From an uncultured Aquimarina sp. (GTDB lineage: Bacteria > Bacteroidota > Bacteroidia > Flavobacteriales > Flavobacteriaceae): a DNA stretch of 64,000 bases. Within the stretch, counting starts at the first letter, position 1; the number at the start of each line of letters is the position of its first letter. Under the pieces are notes generated by a model. It was given only the letters and a program-made list of their open reading frames with translations, was not told where the DNA came from and ran no database searches. This document shows, one piece after another, positions 1-8,651 of this stretch. The position numbers and the translations under genes are program-made. The stretch spans positions 310,001-374,000 of the forward strand of contig CANLEM010000001.1 in the NCBI GenBank assembly GCA_947489685.1. The letters run 5' to 3'.

Positions 1-110
1 CCAACCTTTAGTTTGCCAATGATCTTTGGGGTATCTCCTTTTAAGGTTTCTTGTGCGTGTAAACCGATAACAGAGGTGATAAATAGAAAGAATATGATGA
101 CTTTTTTCAT
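1..110 (-). CDS. Secreted protein, N-terminal fragment (cut by window edge)
   Basis: Reading leftward from an ATG at 108-110, 36 codons are visible before the window ends. They begin with MKK, then a hydrophobic stretch of about 13 residues, then LHAQ followed by ETLKGD. This is a typical Sec signal peptide with a likely cut after HAQ. Nothing after the signal is long enough to assign a family. The gene points away from the lycopene cyclase gene, so the roughly 100-base gap to it is a divergent promoter region. Confidence 0.7.
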   Translation of the reverse strand, partial: MKKVIIFFLFITSVIGLHAQETLKGDTPKIIGKLKV

Positions 111-209
111 GATTCATATAATGATGACGTTAAAGATATATAAATCCTATCTAAATAGTCGAGATTATGTTCAATTTACTGATTTTTCGCTCTATATTTA
201 TCGTTCACT

Positions 210-1349
210 ATGCAAAAGTATAATTATATAATTACGGGTATGGGGGCCTCTGGCCTAATGTTAGTGAATCGCCTGATTTCGGATCCATTTTTTGATCGTA
301 AAAAGATCTTGTTGATCGATAAACAAGTAAAAAATCAAAATGATCGCACCTGGTGTTTTTGGGAACAAGATAATGGCGATTGGGACGAAATTGTAACCAA
401 AAAATGGAACCACATTTATTTTGGAAGTAAAGAATATTCTAAAAAAATAGAAATTACGCCTTATCAGTACAAAATGATTCGTAGTAGTGATTTTTATGAT
501 CTCGTACTTCAAAAGATAAAAGATACACCCAATATTACTGTGGTTACGGAGCGCCTGAAATCTCTTTATGAAAAGGAAGGTTGTGTAGAGGTTAAAACAG
601 ATCAGCATGCCTATTTGGGAGAGAAAGTGTTTAACAGTATTGTGTTAAGCGATACCTACAAAAATCAAACACAGTATCCGGTATTAAATCAACATTTTGT
701 GGGGTGGTTTGTAAAAACGAAGCAAGATGTTTTTGATCCTGATACGGCTACATTTATGGATTTTACCGTACCCCAAAAGGGAAATACTCGATTTATGTAT
801 GTGCTACCCACTTCAAAAAAAGAAGCACTTTTAGAATATACTTTGTTTTCAGAAAAGCTATTGCCAGAACACGAATATGAAGAGGAGATTAAGAGTTATT
901 TAGCCAATATGGGAATTACCGAATATGATATTGCAGAAAAGGAAAAAGGATGTATCCCCATGACTTCGTATGCATTTGATAAAAGTAATTCTGCAAACAT
1001 ACTCCATATCGGTACGGCAGGAGGGTGGACCAAACCCAGTACAGGCTATACATTTTATATCTCCTCAAAAAAAGTAAAACAACTGGTAGGGTTTTTAAAA
1101 ACCAAAGATAACTTATCTCAATTTCAGAAAAGAACCAGGTTTTGGTTTTATGATCTACTCTTTTTAGATGTGTTACACAAAGAAAACCGAATTGGATCAC
1201 GGTTATTTTCGATATTATTCAAGAAAAATGATGCTAGAAAAATTCTAAAATTTTTGGATGAAGAAACCTCGTTCCTTGAAGAGATAAAAATTACAACTAG
1301 TTTACCTAAATCAAGGTTTTTAAAAGCGCTTTGGAAAAGGGTTTTTTAA
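210..1349 (+). CDS. crtY: Lycopene beta-cyclase (CrtY family)
   Basis: Flavoprotein-type cyclase that closes the ends of linear lycopene into beta-ionone rings, the step toward beta-carotene and zeaxanthin. Residues 10-15 (GMGASG) form the N-terminal dinucleotide-binding loop. DRTWCFW at 45-51 is the family signature just after the first beta-alpha-beta unit. QHFVGW at 161-166 and GTAGGWTKPSTGY at 268-280 are further CrtY hallmarks. Length (379 residues) is normal. An imperfect -7 element (TATATTTA, 193-200) lies 9 bases before the start, so the leader would be very short. The other carotenoid genes (crtB, crtI, crtZ) are not in this window, so the gene is either solitary or at the edge of a cluster to the left. 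The gene converges with the DnaJ gene, with 3 bases between the stops. Confidence 0.9.
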   Translation: MQKYNYIITGMGASGLMLVNRLISDPFFDRKKILLIDKQVKNQNDRTWCFWEQDNGDWDEIVTKKWNHIYFGSKEYSKKIEITPYQYKMIRSSDFYDLVLQKIKDTPNITVVTERLKSLYEKEGCVEVKTDQHAYLGEKVFNSIVLSDTYKNQTQYPVLNQHFVGWFVKTKQDVFDPDTATFMDFTVPQKGNTRFMYVLPTSKKEALLEYTLFSEKLLPEHEYEEEIKSYLANMGITEYDIAEKEKGCIPMTSYAFDKSNSANILHIGTAGGWTKPSTGYTFYISSKKVKQLVGFLKTKDNLSQFQKRTRFWFYDLLFLDVLHKENRIGSRLFSILFKKNDARKILKFLDEETSFLEEIKITTSLPKSRFLKALWKRVF

Positions 1350-1352
1350 AAA

Positions 1353-2090
1353 TTAATTTATACCCCGTTCCTTTTTAATTTGATCATAGGCTTTTTGCAC
1401 CTCTCTAAATTTTTCTTCGGCACCTTTGATATGAATCTCGTCCATATGTTGGATTTTATCGGGATGATATTTTTTGGCCATAGTTCGAAAGGCTTTTTTT
1501 ACTTCGGAATCACTGGCGTTTTTCTCGATTTCTAAAATTTTATACGCATGATCCCCAGTCTTAAAGAACATGGCCTTAATACTTTCAAAATCCCTGAAAT
1601 TAATACGTAAAAAACCAGCTATTTTACGAATCTCTTCCGCTTCAGAGTTGCTTACACTTCCGTCTGCATTGGCAATTCCGAACAAAAAATGAAGAATCTG
1701 CAATCGCGAAGGGTATCGGGTATGTTGATTGATATACATGCAAATACGTTGGGCAGAAACATGTCTGTTTTTAATAATCTCATTAAATGTTCTAAAAGTG
1801 GCATTGGCACGCTCTTTACCGTAAGCGCTTACAAAATAACGTCTTACATAATCTAACTCGGTTTGATTAATTTTACCATCGGCTTTGATAACCATTGATG
1901 ATAATGAGAGCAAATTAAGCTCAAAATCAGCTGGAGTAACTTCGGGTCCTTGAGAAAATACCTTTTTAAAACCACCACCACCTTTGCCAGATGTTGTAGT
2001 GTCGAGAAGACTTCCTAGTATAAAACCCAAGACGGCTCCTGGGAATCTAAAAAAAACATATCCTAGTATGGCAATAAACCATTTAATCAT
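1353..2090 (-). CDS. TerB/DnaJ-domain membrane protein (DjlA-like)
   Basis: 245 residues when started at MIKWF. An N-terminal hydrophobic helix with a glycine-rich stretch (GAVLGFILGSLLD) should anchor it to the inner membrane. Then come a TerB-like helical domain (two acidic repeats, KADGKINQTE and NADGSVSNSE) and a C-terminal J domain with the HPD motif (KKYHPDK), which stimulates the Hsp70 ATPase. This order matches the co-chaperone DjlA. An in-frame ATG 15 codons upstream (2133-2135) would prepend a polar stretch before the membrane helix. I prefer the later start because a -7-like TATCTTTA lies between the two. Confidence 0.82.
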   Translation of the reverse strand: MIKWFIAILGYVFFRFPGAVLGFILGSLLDTTTSGKGGGGFKKVFSQGPEVTPADFELNLLSLSSMVIKADGKINQTELDYVRRYFVSAYGKERANATFRTFNEIIKNRHVSAQRICMYINQHTRYPSRLQILHFLFGIANADGSVSNSEAEEIRKIAGFLRINFRDFESIKAMFFKTGDHAYKILEIEKNASDSEVKKAFRTMAKKYHPDKIQHMDEIHIKGAEEKFREVQKAYDQIKKERGIN

Positions 2091-2263
2091 TGAAAACAAT
2101 TTTTTTGGGTTGTAAAGATAACCTGAATTATTCAAAAGATAATTAAGGTACTTAACTATTGGTCAATATAACATTCATTTTGTTACTGTATCAAGGTCAT
2201 AATGTTAGTTAAATCATGTTTTTACGACTACTTGTCAGTTTCTATTATATGGTACATAATTTG

Positions 2264-2271
2264 TACCTTTG
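2264..2271 (+). promoter_or_regulatory. -7 promoter element for the bacilliredoxin gene
   Basis: TACCTTTG is an exact match to TAnnTTTG, the Bacteroidota housekeeping -7 consensus. Transcription would begin near 2277, which leaves about 29 bases before the ATG at 2306. It excludes the in-frame start at 2216 and so fixes the start of the gene. Confidence 0.65.
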
Positions 2272-2305
2272 CATAAAAATTTTAAACGAAAAAATACAAA
2301 TATAT

Positions 2306-2716
2306 ATGTATCCAGCAGATTTAGTTAAACCAATGCGCGAAGATCTAACCAATATTGGTTTTGAAGAATTACATACGGCAGATGCAGTAGAATCCGCAAT
2401 CTCAAAAGAAGGAACGACATTAGTAGTTGTAAATTCTGTTTGTGGTTGTGCTGCAGCCAATGCCCGTCCCGGAGCAAAAGCATCATTAAATAACACAAAA
2501 AAACCAGATAACCTGGTTACCGTTTTTGCCGGGGTAGATAGAGAGGCTACAGATAAAGCACGTGGATTTATGGTTCCTTTTCCTCCATCATCACCATCTA
2601 TGGCATTGTTTAAAAATGGTGAGTTAGTACACATGCTAGAGAGACATCATATCGAGGGAAGACCTGCAGATATGATAGCAGAAAACCTTATGGATGCTTA
2701 TAATGAGCATTGCTAA
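2306..2716 (+). CDS. BrxA/BrxB-family bacilliredoxin (YphP/YqiW)
   Basis: 136 residues, beginning MYPADLV, the conserved start of the family. The CGC active site is at residues 46-48 within NSVCGCAAANARPG, followed by the PFPPSSPS stretch. Members reduce mixed disulfides between low-molecular-weight thiols and protein cysteines, or act as general disulfide isomerases; the thioredoxin-like fold is known for the family. The upstream in-frame start at 2216 would add 30 non-conserved residues and precedes the promoter, so it is rejected. It is a single-gene unit with its own promoter and terminator. Confidence 0.9.
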   Translation: MYPADLVKPMREDLTNIGFEELHTADAVESAISKEGTTLVVVNSVCGCAAANARPGAKASLNNTKKPDNLVTVFAGVDREATDKARGFMVPFPPSSPSMALFKNGELVHMLERHHIEGRPADMIAENLMDAYNEHC

Positions 2717-2747
2717 GAGATAGACAATTTACATGTTTTAATATTTT

Positions 2748-2780
2748 AAACCGTTTGTGATTACAGGCGGTTTTTATTTT
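2748..2780 (+). terminator. Rho-independent terminator after the bacilliredoxin gene
   Basis: AAACCG...CGGTTT with inner TGT/ACA pairs gives a stem of about 11 pairs (two G-U) around a GATT loop, followed by a T-rich tract. Confidence 0.8.
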
Positions 2781-2864
2781 GATAAAACTGTTGGTTTACA
2801 TGAAATAATGTAAGACCTTGCGAAACGATTACACAAGTCAAATTTTAATAATTGTACAGAAAAA

Positions 2865-3605
2865 ATGGAGGCGATAAAAAGGATACTAAGTTATCCGTTT
2901 TCAGTAATTTTCTATTTATTTTTTGGATTAACATTAGTGGTTTTTCAACCCTTACAATGGCTCGGTAAAAAACTGGGCGGTAGATCAGGGCATAGAGGAG
3001 TGGTAAATATTATGAATCTATCTATACTGCGTTGTTTGCATTTTTTGGGCGCCACGTTTAGTTTTAAAAACTCTCATAAATTACCAACAGATACACCATT
3101 AATTATTGTTTCGAACCACCAGAGTATGTTTGATATCCCTATGATATCTTGGTACTTGAGGAAACATAAGCCAAAATTTATTTCTAAGATCGAATTGGGT
3201 AAAGGGATTCCTAGCATTTCTTTTAATCTAAGACATGGAGAACATGTATTAATTGATAGAAAGAATCCAAAGCAATCTATCCCTGCATTATCCAAATTTG
3301 GTAAATTTATTGCCTACAATAATTTCTCTGCTGTTATTTTTCCTGAAGGAACACGAAGTAGAGACGGAAAACCAAAAGAATTTGCACCAACGGGATTAAA
3401 AATATTATTTAAAAATGCACCAGAAGCTTTAATTCTTCCGGTAACGATAAATAACAGTTGGAAATTGGTGCGATTTGGTAATTTTCCTATGGGAATTGGA
3501 GTGCATTTAACATTAGAAGTACACGAACCAATATCAATTGATAAAGAACCTGAAATATTGCTTAAAAGAATCGAAGAAAGGATTACTTTAGCAATACGAA
3601 AGTAA
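2865..3605 (+). CDS. plsC: 1-acyl-sn-glycerol-3-phosphate acyltransferase (PlsC family)
   Basis: Makes phosphatidic acid by acylating the 2-position of lysophosphatidic acid at the inner membrane. An N-terminal hydrophobic segment (residues 10-30) is followed by the acyltransferase block: HQSMFD with H85 and D90 (the HX4D catalytic motif) and FPEGTRSR at 159-166, which binds the glycerol-phosphate. The length of 246 residues is typical. It starts a three-gene run with a soluble acyl-ACP desaturase (gap 12) and an HD hydrolase (gap 13). This suggests coupled control of membrane lipid unsaturation and assembly. Confidence 0.88.
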   Translation: MEAIKRILSYPFSVIFYLFFGLTLVVFQPLQWLGKKLGGRSGHRGVVNIMNLSILRCLHFLGATFSFKNSHKLPTDTPLIIVSNHQSMFDIPMISWYLRKHKPKFISKIELGKGIPSISFNLRHGEHVLIDRKNPKQSIPALSKFGKFIAYNNFSAVIFPEGTRSRDGKPKEFAPTGLKILFKNAPEALILPVTINNSWKLVRFGNFPMGIGVHLTLEVHEPISIDKEPEILLKRIEERITLAIRK

Positions 3606-3617
3606 TATACTACAATT

Positions 3618-4619
3618 ATGGCCATTGATAATATACGATTAGAGGTAATGCAACTATTGGAAAAGAAAATTGAATCTTTTATAGATAAATTTTTGATCCC
3701 AATAGATAAGGTATGGCAACCAACAGATTTTTTGCCAGACTCGCAAAATGAAGATACCTTTTTTGATGAGGTTAAAGAGCTAAGAGAACTGGCAAAAGAA
3801 CTCCCATATGATTTTTGGGTGGTTTTGGTAGGTGATACCATAACAGAAGAAGCGCTTCCTACTTACGAATCTTGGTTGATGGATGTAGAAGGAGTAAATC
3901 AACACGAAAATGGTACAGATAATGGTTGGGCTAGATGGGTGCGTTACTGGACCAGCGAAGAAAATCGCCACGGGGATACCCTTAACAAATACTTATACTT
4001 ATCCGGCCGGGTAAATATGATAGAGGTAGAGAGAACGACTCAGCATCTTATTAATGATGGTTTTGATATTGGAACCGATAGAGATCCATATAAGAACTTT
4101 GTATATACAAGTTTTCAAGAGCTTGCAACTAATATTTCGCACAGTAGAGTTGCAAAATTAGCCAAAGATTATTCTAACAAATCGTTGTCTAGAATGTGTA
4201 AAATTATTGCTGGGGATGAGATGAGACATTATAATGCATATAGCGAATTTGTAAAGAATATTTTTGAAGTAGATCCGAGCCAGATGATGGTGGCTTTTAG
4301 TGATATGATGAGGCACAAAATAGTAATGCCAGCTCATTTTTTAAGAGAATCTGGTGATGCCATAGGAACCGCTTTTGAAGAATTTTCTAATGCTGCACAG
4401 CGATTAGGAGTATATACATCGCAAGATTATATTGATATTATGCAACGCCTGATCGATAAATGGGAAATTGATAAATTGGTAGATCTTACCGATGAAGCAG
4501 AGAAAGCCCGAGATTTTGTGATGAAACTACCTGCAAGGATGCAACGTATTAGTGAGCGATTAGTAATTCCCGAAGAAATTTTTGAATTTAAATGGGTACA
4601 ACCTGCATTGGTGAAATAA
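3618..4619 (+). CDS. Soluble acyl-[acyl-carrier-protein] desaturase (fatty acid desaturase type 2)
   Basis: Di-iron enzyme that puts a double bond in ACP-bound saturated fatty acids, the same family as plant stearoyl-ACP delta-9 desaturase. Iron ligands are visible: ITEEALPTY near residue 78, EENRHGD at 114-120 and DEMRH at 200-204, i.e. the two ExxH-type pairs in a four-helix bundle. Length is 333 residues, with no membrane segment. It sits 12 bases after plsC, consistent with tailoring acyl chains just before they enter phospholipids. Double-bond position cannot be read from the sequence. Confidence 0.9.
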   Translation: MAIDNIRLEVMQLLEKKIESFIDKFLIPIDKVWQPTDFLPDSQNEDTFFDEVKELRELAKELPYDFWVVLVGDTITEEALPTYESWLMDVEGVNQHENGTDNGWARWVRYWTSEENRHGDTLNKYLYLSGRVNMIEVERTTQHLINDGFDIGTDRDPYKNFVYTSFQELATNISHSRVAKLAKDYSNKSLSRMCKIIAGDEMRHYNAYSEFVKNIFEVDPSQMMVAFSDMMRHKIVMPAHFLRESGDAIGTAFEEFSNAAQRLGVYTSQDYIDIMQRLIDKWEIDKLVDLTDEAEKARDFVMKLPARMQRISERLVIPEEIFEFKWVQPALVK

Positions 4620-4632
4620 TTCTAAGTTAGGT

Positions 4633-5286
4633 ATGACAGCAGAAGAGGTTATCGCTAAAACCGTTGACTTTGTAAAAAAAAGCTTGCATGATGCCGAAGG
4701 AGGTCATGATTGGTTTCATATCGAACGTGTATTTAAGAATGCTCAATTAATATCAAAACAAGAAAATGTTGATCAAACAGTTGTTTCTTTAGGAGCTTTA
4801 CTTCACGATATAGCAGATTCAAAATTTCATGACGGAGACGAATCCGTTGGACCACGAATAGCAAGAACTTTTTTAGAAAACCTTAATGTGCAATCAAATA
4901 CGATCGAGCATGTTATTAAGATTATTGAAAATATCTCTTTTAAAGGAGGAAATGTTGATCAAAAATTTAAATCCCTCGAATTAGATGTTGTTCAGGATGC
5001 TGATCGTTTGGATGCTATTGGTGCAATGGGTATTGCCAGATGTTTTAACTATGGAGGGTTTAAAAATCGAGCAATTTATAATCCTGAAATAGCTCCTAAT
5101 CTTCATATGACCAAAGAAGAATACAAAAATTCTAACGCACCAACAATCAATCATTTTTACGAAAAACTATTGCTACTCAAAGATAGAATGAATACCAAAA
5201 CGGGTAAAAAAATTGCAGAACAACGACATGATTTTATGGAGCAATTTTTGGATCAGTTTTATAAAGAATGGGAAGGGCAATTATAA
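4633..5286 (+). CDS. HD-domain phosphohydrolase (YedJ-like)
   Basis: 217 residues with the full HD set: H29 in DWFHIERV, H58-D59 in LLHDIAD and D124 in VQDADRLDA, plus the YNPE and KDRM stretches seen in YedJ/YpgQ-type proteins. Such proteins are metal-dependent phosphohydrolases, some acting on nucleotides; the substrate here is unknown. It follows the desaturase by 13 bases and is probably co-transcribed. It ends without a gap against the opposing radical SAM gene. Confidence 0.82.
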   Translation: MTAEEVIAKTVDFVKKSLHDAEGGHDWFHIERVFKNAQLISKQENVDQTVVSLGALLHDIADSKFHDGDESVGPRIARTFLENLNVQSNTIEHVIKIIENISFKGGNVDQKFKSLELDVVQDADRLDAIGAMGIARCFNYGGFKNRAIYNPEIAPNLHMTKEEYKNSNAPTINHFYEKLLLLKDRMNTKTGKKIAEQRHDFMEQFLDQFYKEWEGQL

Positions 5287-6360
5287 TTAAAACAATTTCA
5301 ACTGCCCATTTTTGTACTGCTCGTGTAATTCGCAATTCAATTGTATTTTTTCTGATTTAGGAAAATATTTCTTTCGTGCTAATCCAAAGAGTTGATGAAT
5401 TTGCTCGGCAATAGAGCCGGAGCCTCTCATTCGTCTTCCAAACTGGTTATCGTTCAAACTACCTTCGTGACATTGCATGATTTGATGAAGAATCTTATCC
5501 TTACGATCCGGTAATGTTTGCGCTAACCATTGTTCGAATATTTGCCCTATAGCCCCATTTAATCGTACAACAGTATACCCCACACTTTTAGCACCTCTAG
5601 CTGCTATTTCTTTGGATAAAGGTAATATCTCATGGCTGTTAATAGAAGGGATAATAGGCGCTATCATTACGTTGGTAGGTATTCCTGCTGTGTTTAATTT
5701 CTCCAGAGTTTCTAATCTTTTTTTAATACTAGCGGTTCGGGGTTCCAAAATACGACGTGTCTTTTCTTGTAACGTAGTAATAGATAAAAAAACAACTATC
5801 AAATTATCTTTGGCCAGTTCAGAAAGAATATCCATATCCCTTTGGATTAAGGCATTTTTGGTTATGATACCTACGGGATGTTTGTATTTTAGGAATATTT
5901 CCAAAAGTTTACGCGTGATTTTTAGTTTTTTCTCGATGGGTTGATAACAATCCGTATTTCCAGAAAGTGAAATGGGATACGCTTTCCAGTTTTTACTTTT
6001 CAATTTTTTCTCTAACAATTCTGGCGCATTTTTTTTGACCAAAATTTTACTTTCAAAATCCAAGCCAGCACCATAACCCCAATATTCATGAGAGTTGCGA
6101 GCATAGCAATATACACAACCATGTTCGCATCCTTGATATGGATTTAAAGAGTACAACATTCCCACATCTGGGCTGGTTACTTTATTGATAATAGTTTTAG
6201 GAAAAGTAGAAATATAAGAGGTTTGATGCTTGTGTATAGATTCACCTTGATCCAGGCAATAGTTTAAGAAATCATCGCGTATTTCATATTGATGTTCTGA
6301 AAACTTATTATGAACTCGTTCTTGCGCTCCTCGTCCTTTAATGTGCTTTTTTGGTTTCAT
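5287..6360 (-). CDS. PA0069-family radical SAM protein
   Basis: The CxxxCxxC cluster motif is at residues 78-85 (C78, C82, C85; CEHGCVYCY), followed by ARNSHEYWGYGAG, which marks the PA0069 / spore-photoproduct-lyase-like group. The protein has 357 residues. These enzymes carry a 4Fe-4S cluster and split S-adenosylmethionine. The reaction is not established, although a DNA-repair-like role is often suggested from similarity to spore photoproduct lyase. It diverges from the TIR gene across 128 bases. Confidence 0.85.
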   Translation of the reverse strand: MKPKKHIKGRGAQERVHNKFSEHQYEIRDDFLNYCLDQGESIHKHQTSYISTFPKTIINKVTSPDVGMLYSLNPYQGCEHGCVYCYARNSHEYWGYGAGLDFESKILVKKNAPELLEKKLKSKNWKAYPISLSGNTDCYQPIEKKLKITRKLLEIFLKYKHPVGIITKNALIQRDMDILSELAKDNLIVVFLSITTLQEKTRRILEPRTASIKKRLETLEKLNTAGIPTNVMIAPIIPSINSHEILPLSKEIAARGAKSVGYTVVRLNGAIGQIFEQWLAQTLPDRKDKILHQIMQCHEGSLNDNQFGRRMRGSGSIAEQIHQLFGLARKKYFPKSEKIQLNCELHEQYKNGQLKLF

Positions 6361-6443
6361 GAGTATGGGTTTTTACGGTTTAAAAGTAAAACTTTTGTTG
6401 GAATTTTTCCTATAAAAAATGGAAATATTCCAAATAAAGAGAG

Positions 6444-6451
6444 TAATTTTG
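6444..6451 (+). promoter_or_regulatory. -7 promoter element for the TIR-domain gene
   Basis: TAATTTTG matches TAnnTTTG exactly, 37 bases before the ATG at 6489. No good TTG -33 box is seen at the expected distance. Confidence 0.5.
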
Positions 6452-6488
6452 TATCAATAGGTTTTAGGTCAAAAAAAATAAGTCAGTG

Positions 6489-7472
6489 ATGAAAAATAAT
6501 AGCTATGAGTACGATGTTGCGCTCTCTTTTGCGGGAGAGAATCGGGCATATGTAGAGGAAGTTGCAAATAGCCTGAATATGAAGGGAATCAAGGTGTTTT
6601 ATGACGCTTTTGAAGAAGCTGGTCTGTGGGGTAAAAACTTGTACGAATACCTCTCGGATATTTACCAGAACAAAGCCAGATATACTGTTATGTTTATTTC
6701 TGGTTTTTATAATCAAAAATTATGGACTAACCACGAGAGAGTTTCGATGCAAGCCCGGGCATTTCAGGAGAGCCGCGAATATATACTGCCGGCCAGATTT
6801 GACGATACAGAAATCCCTGGAGTGCTAAAAACAGTGGGTTATATCAATCTTCAACACAAAACTCCTGAAGAATTAGCCGCTTTGATCGAAAGAAAAATAA
6901 CAGCAGATCGAAGATTTTTCAGAAAACGATGGTCGAAACTCTCTACCATGATTAATCCAAAACCATATATTTTTTCTATTAAAATAGTCGATCAAAAAAA
7001 TAAAACTATAAAAAATGCAAAAGTGGTTTTGATTGCAAAAAACTCAACATACCTAGAAGGAAATTCAGACGAAAATGGATTGGCGCATTTTATTATTCGA
7101 ACCAGAAAATTATATACGCTTCTTATTGCGCACCCAAAATATTCATCAGTAATTTTTAGGGATATTAATCCAAAAGAAGATGTAGAAGTAACCATTGAAA
7201 AAACAAATGGCTCGGGTTCTTCGATTATTAATAAAACGATTCAACTGCCGGGATTAGAGGGTAAAATAGAGCCTATATTAAAATCAAGCGAAAAATTTTC
7301 TTTATATGCAGATAATATTGCGATCGAAGGTGGGATAGGACAACCTTATGATTTTGAGTTAAATAAATCTATATGCTTAGAGGATAATGGAGGAAATATT
7401 ATACATTTAACCTTCAGATTTTTTCAAGGAAGAATCGCATTAGTAGATCATAGTAAACACAAATCAATTTAA
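6489..7472 (+). CDS. TIR-domain protein with C-terminal beta-sandwich region
   Basis: Residues 6-140 form a bacterial TIR domain: YDVALSFAGENR (strand A and box 1), GIKVFYD, then W79 and E83 in the KLWTNHER segment. These line up with the W/E of TIR NAD hydrolases (the catalytic glutamate of SARM1 lies in DWVHKE). From about residue 155 a carboxypeptidase-regulatory-like beta-sandwich follows (VDQKNKTIKNAKVVL...SDENGLAHF), then about 90 further residues I do not recognise. There is no signal peptide or membrane helix, so it is cytoplasmic. ATG 6489 is preferred over the adjacent GTG at 6486. Many TIR proteins are anti-phage NADases. No Thoeris, SIR2 or Argonaute partner is present, so defence is inference. 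The lipoprotein peptidase gene follows by 11 bases. Confidence 0.78.
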   Translation: MKNNSYEYDVALSFAGENRAYVEEVANSLNMKGIKVFYDAFEEAGLWGKNLYEYLSDIYQNKARYTVMFISGFYNQKLWTNHERVSMQARAFQESREYILPARFDDTEIPGVLKTVGYINLQHKTPEELAALIERKITADRRFFRKRWSKLSTMINPKPYIFSIKIVDQKNKTIKNAKVVLIAKNSTYLEGNSDENGLAHFIIRTRKLYTLLIAHPKYSSVIFRDINPKEDVEVTIEKTNGSGSSIINKTIQLPGLEGKIEPILKSSEKFSLYADNIAIEGGIGQPYDFELNKSICLEDNGGNIIHLTFRFFQGRIALVDHSKHKSI

Positions 7473-7483
7473 ACGTACTCAAC

Positions 7484-8554
7484 ATGAAAAAGATATTGAT
7501 CTTTTTAAGCTTTGTTTTGATTTTGGCTTGTAAAGAACAACCAAAAGAAACTGCCGAAACCTCGATTAATGATACCACGAATGAAGAGCTTCAAAAACCA
7601 TCAGACAATTTTGGTATTGTAATCCACGGAGGGGCAGGAACTATTCTGAAAAAGAATATGACTCCAGAAAAAGAAGCCGCTTACAAGGCAAAATTAGAAG
7701 AAGCAATTACTGTGGGACACACGATCCTAAAAAACGGAGGTACAAGCTTAGAGGCTATAGAAAAAACCATAAATATTTTGGAAGATTCTCCTTTGTTTAA
7801 TGCAGGAAAAGGAGCAGTCTTTACCAGCGAAGGAACTAATGAATTAGATGCTTCGATTATGGATGGAAGTAATCTTAATGCAGGAGCGGTGGCCGGAGTA
7901 AAAACGGTAAAAAACCCAATTAACTTGGCAAAAGAGGTGATGCTTAACTCTCCTCACGTATTGTTGTCGGGTAGTGGAGCAGAATTATTTGCAAAAGAAA
8001 GAAATATCGAAATTGTAGATCCTGCGTATTTTTTTACCGAAAATAGAATGAAATCTCTAGAGCGAGTTAAAGCTAAAATGAAAGAGAAAGAAGCCTCAAA
8101 AACTACAGCTTTTTATGATCCGGTAATTAAAGATTCAAAATTTGGTACTGTAGGTTGCGCTGCATTAGATAAGCATGGCAATTTAGCGGCCGGGACCTCT
8201 ACAGGTGGTATGACCAATAAAAAATGGAATCGTATAGGAGATTCGCCTATTATTGGAGCGGGTACCTATGCTAATAATGCTACATGCGCCGTATCCAGTA
8301 CAGGATGGGGTGAGTTTTTTATAAGAGGAATGGTGGCCTATGATATTTCTGCTATGATGGAGTATAAAGGCCTTTCACTAAAGGAAGCTTCAGAAGAAGT
8401 AATCCAAAAGAAACTTACAGAACTTGGAGGTACTGGCGGTATCGTTGCTATTGATAATAAAGGGAATGTGGCGATGGAATTTAACACGGCGGGGATGTAC
8501 CGCGCCACAATGAATGCCGATGGTAAATTAACTATAGGGATTTATAAAGAATAA
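7484..8554 (+). CDS. Isoaspartyl peptidase / L-asparaginase (Ntn hydrolase), lipoprotein
   Basis: Plant-type asparaginase fold that hydrolyses beta-aspartyl dipeptides and asparagine. The precursor cleaves itself before the nucleophile, here T222 in KFGTVGC. Other family blocks are VIHGGAGT near residue 47, FNAGKGAV, ELDASIMDG and TSTGGMTNKKWNRIGDSPIIGAGTYA (quoted in parts: TSTGGM, RIGDSPI, GAGTYA). The first 16 residues end in the lipobox LILAC, so the enzyme is exported and lipid-anchored, unlike the cytoplasmic E. coli IaaA. It is likely co-transcribed with the TIR gene 11 bases upstream, but the functions have no obvious link. Confidence 0.9.
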   Translation: MKKILIFLSFVLILACKEQPKETAETSINDTTNEELQKPSDNFGIVIHGGAGTILKKNMTPEKEAAYKAKLEEAITVGHTILKNGGTSLEAIEKTINILEDSPLFNAGKGAVFTSEGTNELDASIMDGSNLNAGAVAGVKTVKNPINLAKEVMLNSPHVLLSGSGAELFAKERNIEIVDPAYFFTENRMKSLERVKAKMKEKEASKTTAFYDPVIKDSKFGTVGCAALDKHGNLAAGTSTGGMTNKKWNRIGDSPIIGAGTYANNATCAVSSTGWGEFFIRGMVAYDISAMMEYKGLSLKEASEEVIQKKLTELGGTGGIVAIDNKGNVAMEFNTAGMYRATMNADGKLTIGIYKE

Positions 8555-8580
8555 TACATAATTCTAAATTTGTATAATGA

Positions 8581-8603
8581 CCCTCCTGTTGGAGGGTTTT
8601 TTT
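8581..8603 (+). terminator. Rho-independent terminator after the asparaginase gene
   Basis: CCCTCC-TGTT-GGAGGG followed by seven T residues: a perfect six-pair GC-rich stem with a U tract. Confidence 0.92.
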
Positions 8604-8651
8604 ATGATAAAATAGTGTACATTTATAAAGTCAACTAATTTTCAATCTTTT

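Noticed and set aside
3314..3841. 175-codon open frame on the minus strand across the plsC/desaturase junction
   Set aside because: It runs antisense to two genes with clear catalytic motifs, has serine-rich low-complexity content and no recognisable domain.
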